Of a stretch of 22,587 nucleotides of DNA, positions 1 through 7,464 are shown piece by piece. The DNA is from Collinsella aerofaciens (GTDB taxonomy: Bacteria > Actinomycetota > Coriobacteriia > Coriobacteriales > Coriobacteriaceae). The stretch lies in NCBI GenBank assembly GCA_021639365.1, contig JAJXHK010000030.1, positions 1 through 22,587 of the forward strand, given 5' to 3'. Numbering within the stretch: the first letter of the stretch is position 1; every line of letters starts with the position of its first letter. Made by a program: the position numbers and the translations under genes. The notes under the pieces are model-generated. The model ran no database searches. It was not told the origin of the DNA and saw nothing but the letters and a program-made list of their open reading frames with translations.

Positions 1-1300
1 CCATGAGTCCCTGCAACGCCGCGCCGATCACGCCAAACGTCAGCCAAAAGACGAGACCCATGATCACCAGGAACGCTGGAATGGCCGTGTAGCGACCCGT
101 CAGGATGCGGTCGATCTTGACGGAACGCACGTGCTCGCGGCTCTCGTGCGGCTTGACGACGCAGCGCCCACACACGTCGCCGATAAAGCCGAAGCGCATG
201 TCAGCCAGTGCAGATAGACGGTCGGTACCGGCCTCGCCCTCCATCTGGGTAATGATGTGCTCGATGGCGTCAAGTTCGTTACGGTCCAGATGAAGCGCCT
301 CGGTCACCAGCTCGTCGCCCTCAACCAGCTTGGTCGCCGCAAAACGCACCGGGATATGCGCCGTCGCGGCATGGTCCTCGATAAGGTTGGCGATGCCGTG
401 AATGCAGCGATGCAGCGCGCCGCCGTCTGGACCATCGGGCGCGCAGAAGTCCAGGCGACCGGGGCGCTCGCGGAACCGCGCCACGTGCAAGGCATGATCC
501 ACCAACTCGCCAATACCCTCGTTGCGGGCAGCGCTAATGGGAACAACAGGCACGCCCAGCAGGCTCTCGAGCAGGTTGACGTCTACGGCACCACCATTGG
601 CGGTCACCTCGTCCATCATGTTGAGCGCGATGACCATGGGGCGGTCGAGCTCCATAAGCTGCAGTGTCAGGTACAGGTTACGTTCGATGTTGGTGGCGTC
701 GATAATGTCGATGATGGCATCGGGATGCTCGTCAAGGATGAATTGGCGGCTGACGATCTCCTCGCCCGTGTACGGCGACAGCGAATAGATGCCGGGCAGG
801 TCGGTAACGTTCGCCTCGGGGTGGTTGCGGATGGTGCCATCTTTGCGGTCGACCGTCACGCCGGGAAAGTTACCGACATGCTGGTTGGAGCCCGTTAGCT
901 GGTTGAATAGCGTGGTTTTACCGCAGTTTTGGTTGCCGGCGAGGGCAAAATGCAGCGGTGCGCCCTCGGGCACGGCCGTCTTTGCCGCGCGGGGCGAATA
1001 CGTCCCCTCGCCGAGTGCCGGATGCTTCGTCGTGCCGATTGCGGCGTTAGCGCGCGGACCCATATCGGTATCGTGAATGCCCACAAGCTCAATGCGGGCA
1101 GCATCGTCCTTGCGCAGCGTCAGCTCGTAGCCGCGCAGGCGAATCTCGAGCGGGTCGCCCATGGGGGCGTACTTCATCATGGTGACTTCGGTGCCCGGCG
1201 TTAGACCCATGTCCAAAATATGCTGTCGGAGTGCCTGATCGTCCGATGCCACCGATGCGACAACGGCGTCCTTTCCAATCTCGAGTGTATCGAGCTTCAC
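1..1300 (-). CDS. feoB: Ferrous iron transporter FeoAB fusion (5' part)
   Basis: GTP-driven Fe(II) uptake protein of the inner membrane, read on the minus strand and cut off by the window edge (433 codons present). My translation starts at a GTG preceded by GGGGGAGGAAC. Residues about 1-75 form a FeoA-like SH3 domain (IGKDAVVASV, LDMGLTPGTEV), so FeoA is fused to the front of FeoB. The G domain follows: G1 GNQNCGKT at 122-129, G3 DLPG at 167-170, G4 NMMD at 227-230. The end reaches the first membrane segment after DRILTGRYTAIPAF. FeoA/FeoB fusions are known, though separate genes are commoner. The gene stands alone here, behind a promoter and two tandem palindromes that suggest metal control. 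Family assignment is very secure; the start is good. Confidence 0.95.
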   Translation of the reverse strand, partial: MKLDTLEIGKDAVVASVASDDQALRQHILDMGLTPGTEVTMMKYAPMGDPLEIRLRGYELTLRKDDAARIELVGIHDTDMGPRANAAIGTTKHPALGEGTYSPRAAKTAVPEGAPLHFALAGNQNCGKTTLFNQLTGSNQHVGNFPGVTVDRKDGTIRNHPEANVTDLPGIYSLSPYTGEEIVSRQFILDEHPDAIIDIIDATNIERNLYLTLQLMELDRPMVIALNMMDEVTANGGAVDVNLLESLLGVPVVPISAARNEGIGELVDHALHVARFRERPGRLDFCAPDGPDGGALHRCIHGIANLIEDHAATAHIPVRFAATKLVEGDELVTEALHLDRNELDAIEHIITQMEGEAGTDRLSALADMRFGFIGDVCGRCVVKPHESREHVRSVKIDRILTGRYTAIPAFLVIMGLVFWLTFGVIGAALQGLM

Positions 1301-1342
1301 GTCCGTGTTCCTCCCCCGGCGCCCACAGGGCGTTGTATTTAT

Positions 1343-1375
1343 GTTCACCATGGCTAACCGTTTGCCATGGCTAAC
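1343..1375 (-). promoter_or_regulatory. Tandem palindromic operator before feoAB
   Basis: Two palindromes centred 17 bases apart share the core GCCATGGC or a close variant. The one at 1360-1375 reads GTTTGCCATGGCTAAC on the plus strand and is symmetric except for one pair. The one at 1343-1358 (GTTCACCATGGCTAAC) is less perfect. The GTTAGCC half-sites resemble iron-box half-sites of the DtxR/IdeR family (GGTTAG..CTAACC), but the CCATGG centre is not the textbook box. They lie just downstream of the predicted -10. Repression by an iron-sensing regulator is inferred. Confidence 0.6.
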
Positions 1376-1390
1376 CAATTGTAACCATGC

Positions 1391-1420
1391 ATGATAGCGC
1401 GAACATGCAACGATGTTCAA
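1391..1420 (-). promoter_or_regulatory. Predicted feoAB promoter
   Basis: On the minus strand TTGAAC (1415-1420) is followed after 18 bases by TATCAT (1391-1396). The predicted transcript start falls next to the tandem palindromes, which suits repression. A second -10-like TACAAT lies slightly downstream, without a good -35. Confidence 0.5.
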
Positions 1421-1649
1421 TCGACAGATCGGTGCAAGGGGGACAGGTAGGAAAGTTCAAGGCCATAGTTTCCCAATGAGGCCTCTCGGGAAAACTGCGA
1501 CCCAGAATCTGCGCCCGAAACGGGACGTGGTTTCCCCGAGGACCGAAGCGGCCGCCTGCCCCTCGACAAAATGATCCGTTTCCCTCCGTCCCCAAGGGAT
1601 CATTCTTTTGGCAACCAGGACAACGCCGATATTTTGGCAACGACAGCGA
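1421..1649. other. Non-coding stretch with two hairpins
   Basis: I see no convincing gene here: the open frames lack a good ribosome binding site and recognisable protein. Two inverted repeats stand out. AGTTTCCC at 1467-1474 faces GGGAAAACT at 1488-1496. AATGATCC at 1570-1577 faces GGATCATT at 1597-1604, followed by CTTTTG, which could weakly terminate plus-strand transcripts. Confidence 0.5.
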
Positions 1650-1748
1650 AAGCCCGTCAGAGCGAGCAAGGTGCCTTGAAACGAGGCGGCATAGACCTTC
1701 TGGTCATGCCGCCGAAGTTGAAAGGCAGATTGCCGCTCTGGCGGGCTT
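1650..1748 (+). repeat. Structured ~100-base repeat, copy A
   Basis: This segment folds into one long stem with an inner hairpin. The outer arms AGCCCG..CAGAGCG and CGCTCTG..CGGGCT pair, with a T/G wobble on the plus strand. Next GCAA pairs with TTGC, an internal loop follows, and GCCTT pairs with AAGGC. The inner hairpin is GGCGGCAT, unpaired A, GACC, loop TTCT, GGTC, ATGCCGCC (1685-1713). TTGAAACGAG before it and GAAGTTGAAA after it match the same places in the copies at 21908-22010 and 22013-22114. It lies between the hydrolase terminator and the feoAB promoter. Function unknown. Confidence 0.8.
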
Positions 1749-1761
1749 GTAGCGCCAAGTG

Positions 1762-1789
1762 GTTACGGCGTTTGGTAAAACGCCGTAAC
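1762..1789 (-). terminator. Hairpin overlapping the hydrolase stop codon
   Basis: GTTACGGCGTTT (1762-1773) and AAACGCCGTAAC (1778-1789) form a perfect 12-base-pair stem with a 4-base loop. Its first base is the last base of the hydrolase TAG stop. No U-run follows on the minus strand, so it may act mainly as a 3' end stabiliser. Confidence 0.6.
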
Positions 1790-2691
1790 TAAAACCCGTG
1801 GCGCTCCAGGAAGCGGAAGGCTAGGCGGATCCAAGGGCGGACTGCCGCCTGTTTGTCCTCGTTATCGACCGCGGTGTTGGCGTTGCCGAGCGAAAGCCCG
1901 TGACCACCTTGGTCAAAGACGTGCATCTCGCAAGCGACGCCCTCCTCGGCCATGCGCTGCGCAAACGGATAGACCTGCGCGATCGGCGCCGTCTTGTCGT
2001 CGGACACGCCCCACACAAAGGTCGGCGGCATCTGACGCGAAACATGCGTGGTGGGGCAGATATCGGCCAAATGCTCGTCAGTTGCCTCGCCGCCCGTCAC
2101 CATCGACAGGTAGTCGTTGAGCAAATCGCGCCCCGTCTTGCCGCCCGTCTTGGGCACACGCAAGTCAATGCGCGGATCGCGCGTCTGCATGTCGCGCACA
2201 TAGGCAAAGTCGAGCAATGGATAGCCCAGCACCACGGCATCGGGACGAATGTCGTCCGGACGCGCCCCGGCAAGTGCCGCGAAGGGGCCGGTCTTCCACT
2301 GTGTTGCCAGCGAGGCGCAAATCATGCCGCCAGCAGAAAAGCCCACGACGCACACGCGCTTGGGATCGACATGCCACTCGTCGGCATTCGCACGCACCGT
2401 GGCAACCATCTTGGCAAGATCTGCCTGGGGGTGTGGAAAGCTCACGTCACCCGTAGAACTCGTGACATAGTTGAGCACAAAGGCCTGGTAACCGTGATCC
2501 AAAAACGCAAACGCCACGGGATCCTGCTCATGCGGAGCGATATGCGTAAACGCACCTCCGCCGCAGATAATCACGGCAGGGCGGCGGCCATTCGGTTTAT
2601 CGGGCAGCGGCTCGGCACCCAAATACGTAAACGTCGCCGGATATTCCTCGGTCGGCTCCTCGCCCCACAGTGCATGGTTCTCGACAATCAT
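1789..2691 (-). CDS. Alpha/beta hydrolase (esterase/lipase, BD-FAE/Aes-like)
   Basis: Probably a cytoplasmic carboxylic-ester hydrolase of 300 residues; the substrate cannot be told from sequence. After a short lead-in, strand PAVIICGGGAFTH (38-50) supplies the oxyanion-hole loop normally written HGGG. The nucleophile elbow GFSAGG is at 117-122 with Ser119. The acid is in SDDKTAP (Asp231 or 232) and the base in GGHGLS (His264), in the expected order. No signal peptide. I chose the ATG at 2691 because AAGGGAG precedes it by five bases; the frame runs further upstream (to 3030) but has no homology-like sequence or ribosome binding site there. The gene is transcribed away from the PTS gene, and a stem overlaps its stop codon. 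BD-FAE or acetyl-esterase type is the best guess; peptidase activity is less likely. Confidence 0.85.
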   Translation of the reverse strand: MIVENHALWGEEPTEEYPATFTYLGAEPLPDKPNGRRPAVIICGGGAFTHIAPHEQDPVAFAFLDHGYQAFVLNYVTSSTGDVSFPHPQADLAKMVATVRANADEWHVDPKRVCVVGFSAGGMICASLATQWKTGPFAALAGARPDDIRPDAVVLGYPLLDFAYVRDMQTRDPRIDLRVPKTGGKTGRDLLNDYLSMVTGGEATDEHLADICPTTHVSRQMPPTFVWGVSDDKTAPIAQVYPFAQRMAEEGVACEMHVFDQGGHGLSLGNANTAVDNEDKQAAVRPWIRLAFRFLERHGF

Positions 2692-2854
2692 ATGTGCTCC
2701 CTTCGCGCAAATTAAGCGCCCTTGTTTTTCGCCTTCAAGCGTACCCCACTTGAACCCGTGACGCAGAAACACGCCAGCAATAAGTTTCCCTTCAACTGAT
2801 ATATCACATAATCCCAGCTCAGAGGTATCGCTGAGCAGCGTAGAATAGGGGGTG

Positions 2855-2888
2855 TTGACCAAGCCGCGAAACAGATATGAAACGTTTC
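2855..2888 (+). promoter_or_regulatory. Possible promoter and LacI-type operator before PTS EIIA
   Basis: TTGACC (2855-2860) is followed after a short 15-base spacer by TATGAA (2876-2881). Overlapping and following the -10 is the perfect 10-base palindrome GAAACGTTTC (2879-2888). Its CG centre is typical of LacI/GalR family operators and resembles half of a catabolite (cre) site. Binding is inferred; the spacer is too short for a confident promoter. Confidence 0.35.
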
Positions 2889-2935
2889 CGGCAAACCAAA
2901 CGCGCGATATGCGCCTATTTAAGTTGGAGGCAACT

Positions 2936-3499
2936 ATGGGTCTGCTCGATTCGCTTAAGTCCACCTTCACCTCGACCGGCGAGGCGTCCGTTCCGCCCGC
3001 AGCAAGCTTCGCCACCCGCGAAGGCGTCATCTATGCCCCCGTCAACGGCGTGCTCGTCAACCTGGACGAGGTTCCCGACGAGACGATCGCCTCGGGCATG
3101 CTTGGCCAGGGCTATGGCATCGAGCCCATTACCGGCACCATCTATGCGCCCGCCAACGGCCGCATCGGCGCCACCACCGTCACCAACCACTCCATCGGTA
3201 TGATTACCGAGGACGGTCTGCGCGTATTCATCCATGTCGGCCTGGGCACCGTGGAAATGAACGGCAAGGGTTTTGCCCGCTTTGTCGAGATGGGTGACAC
3301 GGTCAAGGCCGGCCAGCCGCTCATCAGCTTCGATCGCGAGGCCATCAAGGCCGCCGGCCACGAGGACATCGTGACCGTCATCGTCTCCGAGCTCGATCGT
3401 CTTAAGAGCATCGACCATGTCGGCGAGTCCGGAACGCTTATTGGCGGCAACCCGCTCGTCAAGCTGGGCGACCCGCTGCTGGTAGCCAAGACCAAGTAG
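2936..3499 (+). CDS. PTS glucose-type EIIA protein
   Basis: Soluble phosphocarrier of 187 residues that accepts phosphate from HPr and passes it to an EIIB domain during sugar uptake. The fold markers are IYAPVNGVLVNLDEVPD (32-48), GTIYAPANGRI (67-77), TNHSIG with His85, and VFIHVGLGTVEMNG with the phosphorylated His100. These two histidines correspond to the pair in E. coli Crr. The ATG at 2936 has GGAGG six bases upstream; an upstream in-frame extension is possible but lacks a ribosome site. No EIIB, EIIC or HPr gene is nearby, so it must serve a permease encoded elsewhere, and a Crr-like regulatory role is possible. A strong terminator follows. Family assignment is secure; sugar specificity is unknown. 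Confidence 0.93.
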   Translation: MGLLDSLKSTFTSTGEASVPPAASFATREGVIYAPVNGVLVNLDEVPDETIASGMLGQGYGIEPITGTIYAPANGRIGATTVTNHSIGMITEDGLRVFIHVGLGTVEMNGKGFARFVEMGDTVKAGQPLISFDREAIKAAGHEDIVTVIVSELDRLKSIDHVGESGTLIGGNPLVKLGDPLLVAKTK

Positions 3500-3536
3500 C
3501 CAGGCCCCGCGCCACACAGCCAAAAGACACCTCGTC

Positions 3537-3570
3537 AAGCGCCCGCGACCATTTGGCCGCGGGCGCTTTT
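3537..3570 (+). terminator. Terminator after PTS EIIA
   Basis: AAGCGCCCGCG pairs with CGCGGGCGCTT across a 10-base loop and is followed by TTTTCGTTT. This is a clear Rho-independent terminator. Confidence 0.9.
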
Positions 3571-3680
3571 CGTTTGAAAAACCATCCCGCCAATGCCTTA
3601 TCTGTATAGCCCAAATGAGCCGAGCTGCTAGAATATCGAACTGTATGGATAACTATCATTCAACCGTTATGGGAGGATAC

Positions 3681-5084
3681 GTGAACCGCACCAAAATCGC
3701 GCAGCTTTACGCCGATGCCGAGTCGCTTGGCGGCCAGACCGTCACCGTCGCCGGCTGGGTCAAGTCCATCCGCGACATGAAGAACTTTGGCTTTGTTACG
3801 CTCAACGACGGCAGCTGCTTCCGCGACCTGCAGGTCGTCATGAACCGCGAGGCGCTCGACAACTACGACGAGATCGCCCATCAAAACGTCTCGGCCGCAC
3901 TCATTTGCACCGGCACCGTCAAGCTGACCCCCGATGCGCCCCAGCCTTTCGAGCTTTCTGCCACTTCCATCGAGGTCGAGGGCGTCAGCGCCCCGGATTA
4001 CCCGCTGCAGAAGAAGCGCGCTACCGTCGAGTTCCTGCGCACCCAGCAGCACCTGCGCCCGCGCACCAACCTGTTCCGCGCCGTGTTCCGCATCCGTTCT
4101 GTCGCGGCTGCCGCCATCCACCGCTTCTTCCAGGAGCAGGGCTTTGTCTACGTCAACACCCCCATCATCACCACGAGTGACTGCGAGGGCGCCGGCGAGA
4201 TGTTCCGCGTGACCACACTCGACCCCAAAAATCCGCCCCTCACCGAGTCCGGTGAGGTTGACTGGAGCCAGGACTTCTTTGGAAAGCACGCGAGCCTTAC
4301 CGTATCCGGCCAGCTCAACGCCGAGAACTTCGCCATGGCCTTTGGCGACGTGTACACCTTTGGCCCCACCTTCCGCGCCGAAAACTCCAACACCACGCGC
4401 CATGCCGCCGAGTTTTGGATGATTGAGCCCGAGATGGCCTTTGCCGACCTTAACGACTACATGGATAACGCCGAGGCCATGCTCAAGTACGTCCTTAAGG
4501 ACGTTATGGCCACCTGCCCCGACGAGCTCAACATGCTCAACAAGTTTGTGGACAAGGGCCTGATCGAGCGCCTGGACCACGTGGCAAACTCCGACTTTGC
4601 CCGCGTTACCTACACCGAGGCCGTCGAGATCCTGGAGCAGGCCGTCGCTGCTGGCCACCAGTTTGATTACCCCGTCAGCTGGGGTATCGACCTGCAGACC
4701 GAGCACGAGCGCTTCCTGACCGAGGAGCACTTTAAGCGCCCGACCTTCGTAACCGACTACCCGGCCGAGATCAAGGCGTTCTACATGCGCATGAACGAGG
4801 ACGGCAAGACCGTCGCCGCCGCCGACTGCCTGGTGCCGGGCATTGGCGAGATTATCGGCGGCTCCCAGCGCGAGGAGCGCCTGGATCTGCTCGAGGCCCG
4901 CATCAAGGATCTGGGTATGAATCCCGAGCAGTACAAGTACTACCTTGACCTGCGCCGCTACGGTTCCTGCAAGCACGCCGGCTACGGTCTGGGCTTCGAG
5001 CGCTTGGTGATGTACCTCACCGGCGTGGGCAACATCCGCGACGTCCTGCCGCACCCGCGCACCGTGGGCAACGCCGACTTCTAA
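3681..5084 (+). CDS. asnS: Asparaginyl-tRNA synthetase
   Basis: Cytoplasmic class II enzyme that charges tRNA-Asn with asparagine using ATP; 467 residues, close to the usual 466. An OB-fold anticodon-binding domain comes first (VTVAGWVKSIRDMKNFGFV at 21-39), then the catalytic core with class II motif 2, FRAENSNTTRHAAEF (231-245), and motif 3, GLGFERLVMYLTG (436-448). The phrase TRHAAEFWMIEPEMAF and the long insert before it fit AsnRS rather than AspRS. I chose the GTG at 3681, preceded by GGGAGGA (spacing about four), because the protein then begins exactly where relatives do; the frame is open to 3615 without support. It is a single-gene unit between two terminators. TAGAAT at 3629-3634 could be its -10, but I see no good -35. 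Confidence 0.97.
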   Translation: MNRTKIAQLYADAESLGGQTVTVAGWVKSIRDMKNFGFVTLNDGSCFRDLQVVMNREALDNYDEIAHQNVSAALICTGTVKLTPDAPQPFELSATSIEVEGVSAPDYPLQKKRATVEFLRTQQHLRPRTNLFRAVFRIRSVAAAAIHRFFQEQGFVYVNTPIITTSDCEGAGEMFRVTTLDPKNPPLTESGEVDWSQDFFGKHASLTVSGQLNAENFAMAFGDVYTFGPTFRAENSNTTRHAAEFWMIEPEMAFADLNDYMDNAEAMLKYVLKDVMATCPDELNMLNKFVDKGLIERLDHVANSDFARVTYTEAVEILEQAVAAGHQFDYPVSWGIDLQTEHERFLTEEHFKRPTFVTDYPAEIKAFYMRMNEDGKTVAAADCLVPGIGEIIGGSQREERLDLLEARIKDLGMNPEQYKYYLDLRRYGSCKHAGYGLGFERLVMYLTGVGNIRDVLPHPRTVGNADF

Positions 5085-5125
5085 TCGCCACAGCGCCACC
5101 AAACGCGTTCCAGCGCATCACACCA

Positions 5126-5157
5126 GCGCCTCTCGGCAAGCCGAGGGGCGCTTTTTT
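5126..5157 (+). terminator. Terminator after asnS
   Basis: GCGCCTCTCGG (5126-5136) pairs with CCGAGGGGCGC (5141-5151), with one wobble and a CAAG loop. A run of six T follows. Confidence 0.95.
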
Positions 5158-5333
5158 CAACAGCATCCGTCAAGCTTTTGGCAAGTTTTTGGTCAGTTGG
5201 GCAGGGCTGTTGAAAACTCGACCCGCCGCTTGCCGACGGCTACCGACCGCCCAGGGCGTCCTGCACCCCTGGGAAAGCCCCGCGTCCTAGGCTCCATACC
5301 GTCGCCACCCAAAACGGAAAGGACGTGGGCGCC

Positions 5334-6119
5334 ATGACCGAAACCGCTGTTGAAACTTACGAGACCACGACGAGGGGCGCCGCCTCGATGGCAGCCTATC
5401 GCGCCGTTCGTATCTTGCAACTATTAAGCGAAAACACCGGCGAGGACAAGGCCATGCTTTCCGATGAGTTGATCCAGCGCCTCGCCCATCCCGACGACCC
5501 CGCCCGCATGCCCATCTCGGCGGCGCGGCGCAGCATCTACACCGCCATCTCCGCACTTCGCCATGCCGGATACGAAATTGAGTACAAGCGCGGCGTGGGG
5601 TATCGGCTCTTGACCCGTCCGCTCACCGACGAAGAGATCATCCGACTCCACGGCATGGTCATGCGCAACCGCTCTACGCCCATCGCCATTCGAAAAAGCA
5701 TGGCGCAGCACCTGGTCGCCATGGCGAGTGCCGACGTTCGCGGCTACCTCGATGCACCCGAGCCTGCTCCAAGCGCAGGCGGCAAATCCACCAAGGCCAC
5801 ACGCACGCCCGTCAAGCGCATCGATGCCTGCGAGCTCATCGAGCAGGCCATCGACCACGGAACCACAGTGAGTTTTGATATTTCGAGTGTCACGGCACGC
5901 GGAGAGGTCGAAGTGGCACGGATGACACTCCGGCCCTTTGCCATCAAGCAACGAGACGGCATCTCGTATTTGCTGGGAACGGTCTATGACGCGCGAGGCG
6001 CCGATGACACGTTGCGTACCGTAGAGATCGGCCGAATGAGAAACGTCACCACACGTCTCCTCGACGGCAAGAAGCTCTTCGCCGCCCTGGACGAGGACGA
6101 TGCCTCCTCCGCCGCATAA
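5334..6119 (+). CDS. Winged-helix regulator with WYL-like domain
   Basis: Predicted DNA-binding regulator of 261 residues. Residues about 20-95 form a helix-turn-helix/winged-helix unit (YRAVRILQLLSENTGEDKA, ARRSIYTAISALRHAGYEIEY, RGVGYRLL). Residues about 172-245 resemble a WYL domain: VSFDI, then MTLRPFAIKQRDGISYLLGTV, where SYL replaces the usual WYL, then the basic EIGRMRNV. A Gly/Ala/Lys-rich linker lies near 147-160. WYL domains are thought to sense ligands, often nucleic-acid or nucleotide related. I prefer the ATG at 5334, about ten bases after GGAAAGGA, over the GTG at 5325, which nearly abuts it. It precedes the ABC importer by 160 bases on the same strand and is the obvious candidate for its regulator, but nothing in the sequence proves that. 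Confidence 0.75.
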   Translation: MTETAVETYETTTRGAASMAAYRAVRILQLLSENTGEDKAMLSDELIQRLAHPDDPARMPISAARRSIYTAISALRHAGYEIEYKRGVGYRLLTRPLTDEEIIRLHGMVMRNRSTPIAIRKSMAQHLVAMASADVRGYLDAPEPAPSAGGKSTKATRTPVKRIDACELIEQAIDHGTTVSFDISSVTARGEVEVARMTLRPFAIKQRDGISYLLGTVYDARGADDTLRTVEIGRMRNVTTRLLDGKKLFAALDEDDASSAA

Positions 6120-6188
6120 GACCCTCCGCCGCCCATTCGACTACCCGTACCGCCCATCCGATTCTGTATTAAAAAACCCGCCAGGCTG

Positions 6189-6216
6189 TTGTAAAAATGG
6201 ACATCAGCGCTACTAT
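6189..6216 (+). promoter_or_regulatory. Promoter of the ABC importer operon
   Basis: TTGTAA (6189-6194) is followed after 16 bases by TACTAT (6211-6216), and the next bases are AGTTCC. TAAAAATGG (6192-6200), overlapping the -35, is repeated inverted as CCATTTTTA at 6255-6263, just before the ribosome site. This pair could be an operator. A short hairpin, GCACT..AGTGC, lies between them. Confidence 0.55.
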
Positions 6217-6279
6217 AGTTCCACTTGCACTTTGTCCCAGTGCAGTGTTTCCAGCCATTTTTATACTGGGGGTAATGAT

Positions 6280-7260
6280 ATGAAGGACATCACCATCAGC
6301 CGCAGGAGTCTTCTGGTCTCCGCCGGTCTGCTCGCGCTCGCCCCGCTCGCCGGATGCGGCGGCAACTCTGGTTCCGGCTCTGCTGCCGCCGGTTCCGACT
6401 ACACCATCGGCGTTCTGCAACTCACCGAGCACTCCGCACTCGATGCCGCCAACGACGGCTTTGTCAAGGCCATCAAGGAGAGCGGCCTTAAGGTCAAGAT
6501 CGACCAGAAGAACGCCCAGAACGACCAGTCCACGTGTAAGTCCATTGCCGACAAGTTTGTGGGCGACAACGTCAACCTGATTTATGCCATCGCCACGCCC
6601 GCCGCGCAGGCTGCCGCCGGCGCCACGGCCGATATCCCCATCGTGGGCTGTGCCATCACCGACTACGCCGCCTCCGGCCTGGTCCAGGACAACGACAAGC
6701 CCGGCACCAACGTCACGGGTGCTTCCGACCTCACCCCGGTCGCCGAGCAGCTCGAGATGATGCAGAAGGTCCTGCCCGACGTTAAAAAGGTCGGCCTGCT
6801 CTACTGCACCGCCGAGTCCAACTCCGACGTCCAGATCAAGGCCGCCAAGAAGGAGCTCGACAAGCTGGGCCTCGAGTACACTGACTTCACCGTCTCGAGC
6901 TCCAACGAGATTCAGTCCGTCGTCGAGTCTGCCGTGGGCAAGGTCGACGCGCTGTACTCCCCCACTGACAACACCATCGCCGCGGGCGCTTCGCAGGTCG
7001 GCCAGATCTGCAAGGAGAATAAGCTCCCCTTCGTGACCGGCGAGGAGGGTATGTGCATGGCCGGCGGCCTGTTCACCCTCTCCATCAACTATAAGGACCT
7101 GGGCTACGCCGCGGGCGAGATGGCCGTTAAGATCCTGAAGGGCGAGGCCAAGCCCGAGGATATGCCGATCAAGCACCTCTCGAGCAAGGACCTGGTCGTC
7201 GTCAAGAACGACGAGATGGCCGAGGCGCTGGGCATCGACCTTTCCGCTCTGGACGAGTAG
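6280..7260 (+). CDS. ABC importer substrate-binding lipoprotein (TrpX type)
   Basis: Extracellular substrate-binding component of an ABC importer, 326 residues. The N-terminus TISRRSLLVSAGLLALAPLAGC carries a lipobox LAGC with lipidated Cys26, and SRRSLL resembles a twin-arginine export signal. A Gly/Ser-rich tether follows, then a two-lobe type I binding fold: YTIGVLQLTEHSALDAANDGF, NLIYAIATPAAQAAA, DIPIVGCAITDYAASGLV. These phrases are typical of the COG2984/PF04392 family, whose members include TrpX, proposed to import tryptophan. The true ligand is not shown here; no T-box or Trp-rich leader is visible. The ATG at 6280 follows GGGGGT; the open frame upstream to 6100 is not coding. The permease and ATPase genes follow, after a hairpin that may lower their expression. 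Confidence 0.88.
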   Translation: MKDITISRRSLLVSAGLLALAPLAGCGGNSGSGSAAAGSDYTIGVLQLTEHSALDAANDGFVKAIKESGLKVKIDQKNAQNDQSTCKSIADKFVGDNVNLIYAIATPAAQAAAGATADIPIVGCAITDYAASGLVQDNDKPGTNVTGASDLTPVAEQLEMMQKVLPDVKKVGLLYCTAESNSDVQIKAAKKELDKLGLEYTDFTVSSSNEIQSVVESAVGKVDALYSPTDNTIAAGASQVGQICKENKLPFVTGEEGMCMAGGLFTLSINYKDLGYAAGEMAVKILKGEAKPEDMPIKHLSSKDLVVVKNDEMAEALGIDLSALDE

Positions 7261-7331
7261 CGCCATGCGCGGTAACGCGTCTAGGGCCCGCACGCGCGCC
7301 ACAGCCGCGTTATTCAATATCTGAGTCCTTG

Positions 7332-7369
7332 GGGCGAACGCTAAAGACCGGCGTTCGCCCTGCTTGTTT
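7332..7369 (+). terminator. Hairpin between binding protein and permease
   Basis: GGGCGAACGC (7332-7341) pairs perfectly with GCGTTCGCCC (7351-7360), followed by TGCTTGTTT. The weak U-tail suggests a partial terminator or mRNA stabiliser that lets the binding protein be made in excess of the membrane parts, as is common in such operons. Confidence 0.65.
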
Positions 7370-7464
7370 CGGATGAGACAAAACATCCGTCCGCAACTCT
7401 TTTATGCATTGGTACCGCTATTATGGAAAATCACGTGTCCACCCTATCCTAGGAGGTATGAAGC

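Noticed and set aside
1371..1669. Small minus-strand frames upstream of feoAB containing CxxC-like stretches
   Set aside because: No ribosome site, no family I recognise, and they overlap the feoAB promoter and operator.
1571..1792. 73-codon plus-strand frame
   Set aside because: It runs through the structured repeat and the terminator, so the frame is a by-product; a similar peptide arises in copy B for the same reason.
3660..5102. 480-codon open frame opposite asnS
   Set aside because: It is a Val/Gly/Leu-rich antisense shadow of a clearly recognised gene, a usual effect of high GC.
6217..6279. T-box or tryptophan attenuator in the ABC-operon leader
   Set aside because: No T-box consensus, no run of Trp codons and no terminator in the leader.
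6169..7386. 405-codon minus-strand frame opposite the binding-protein gene
   Set aside because: Low-complexity shadow of the sense gene, without a ribosome site.
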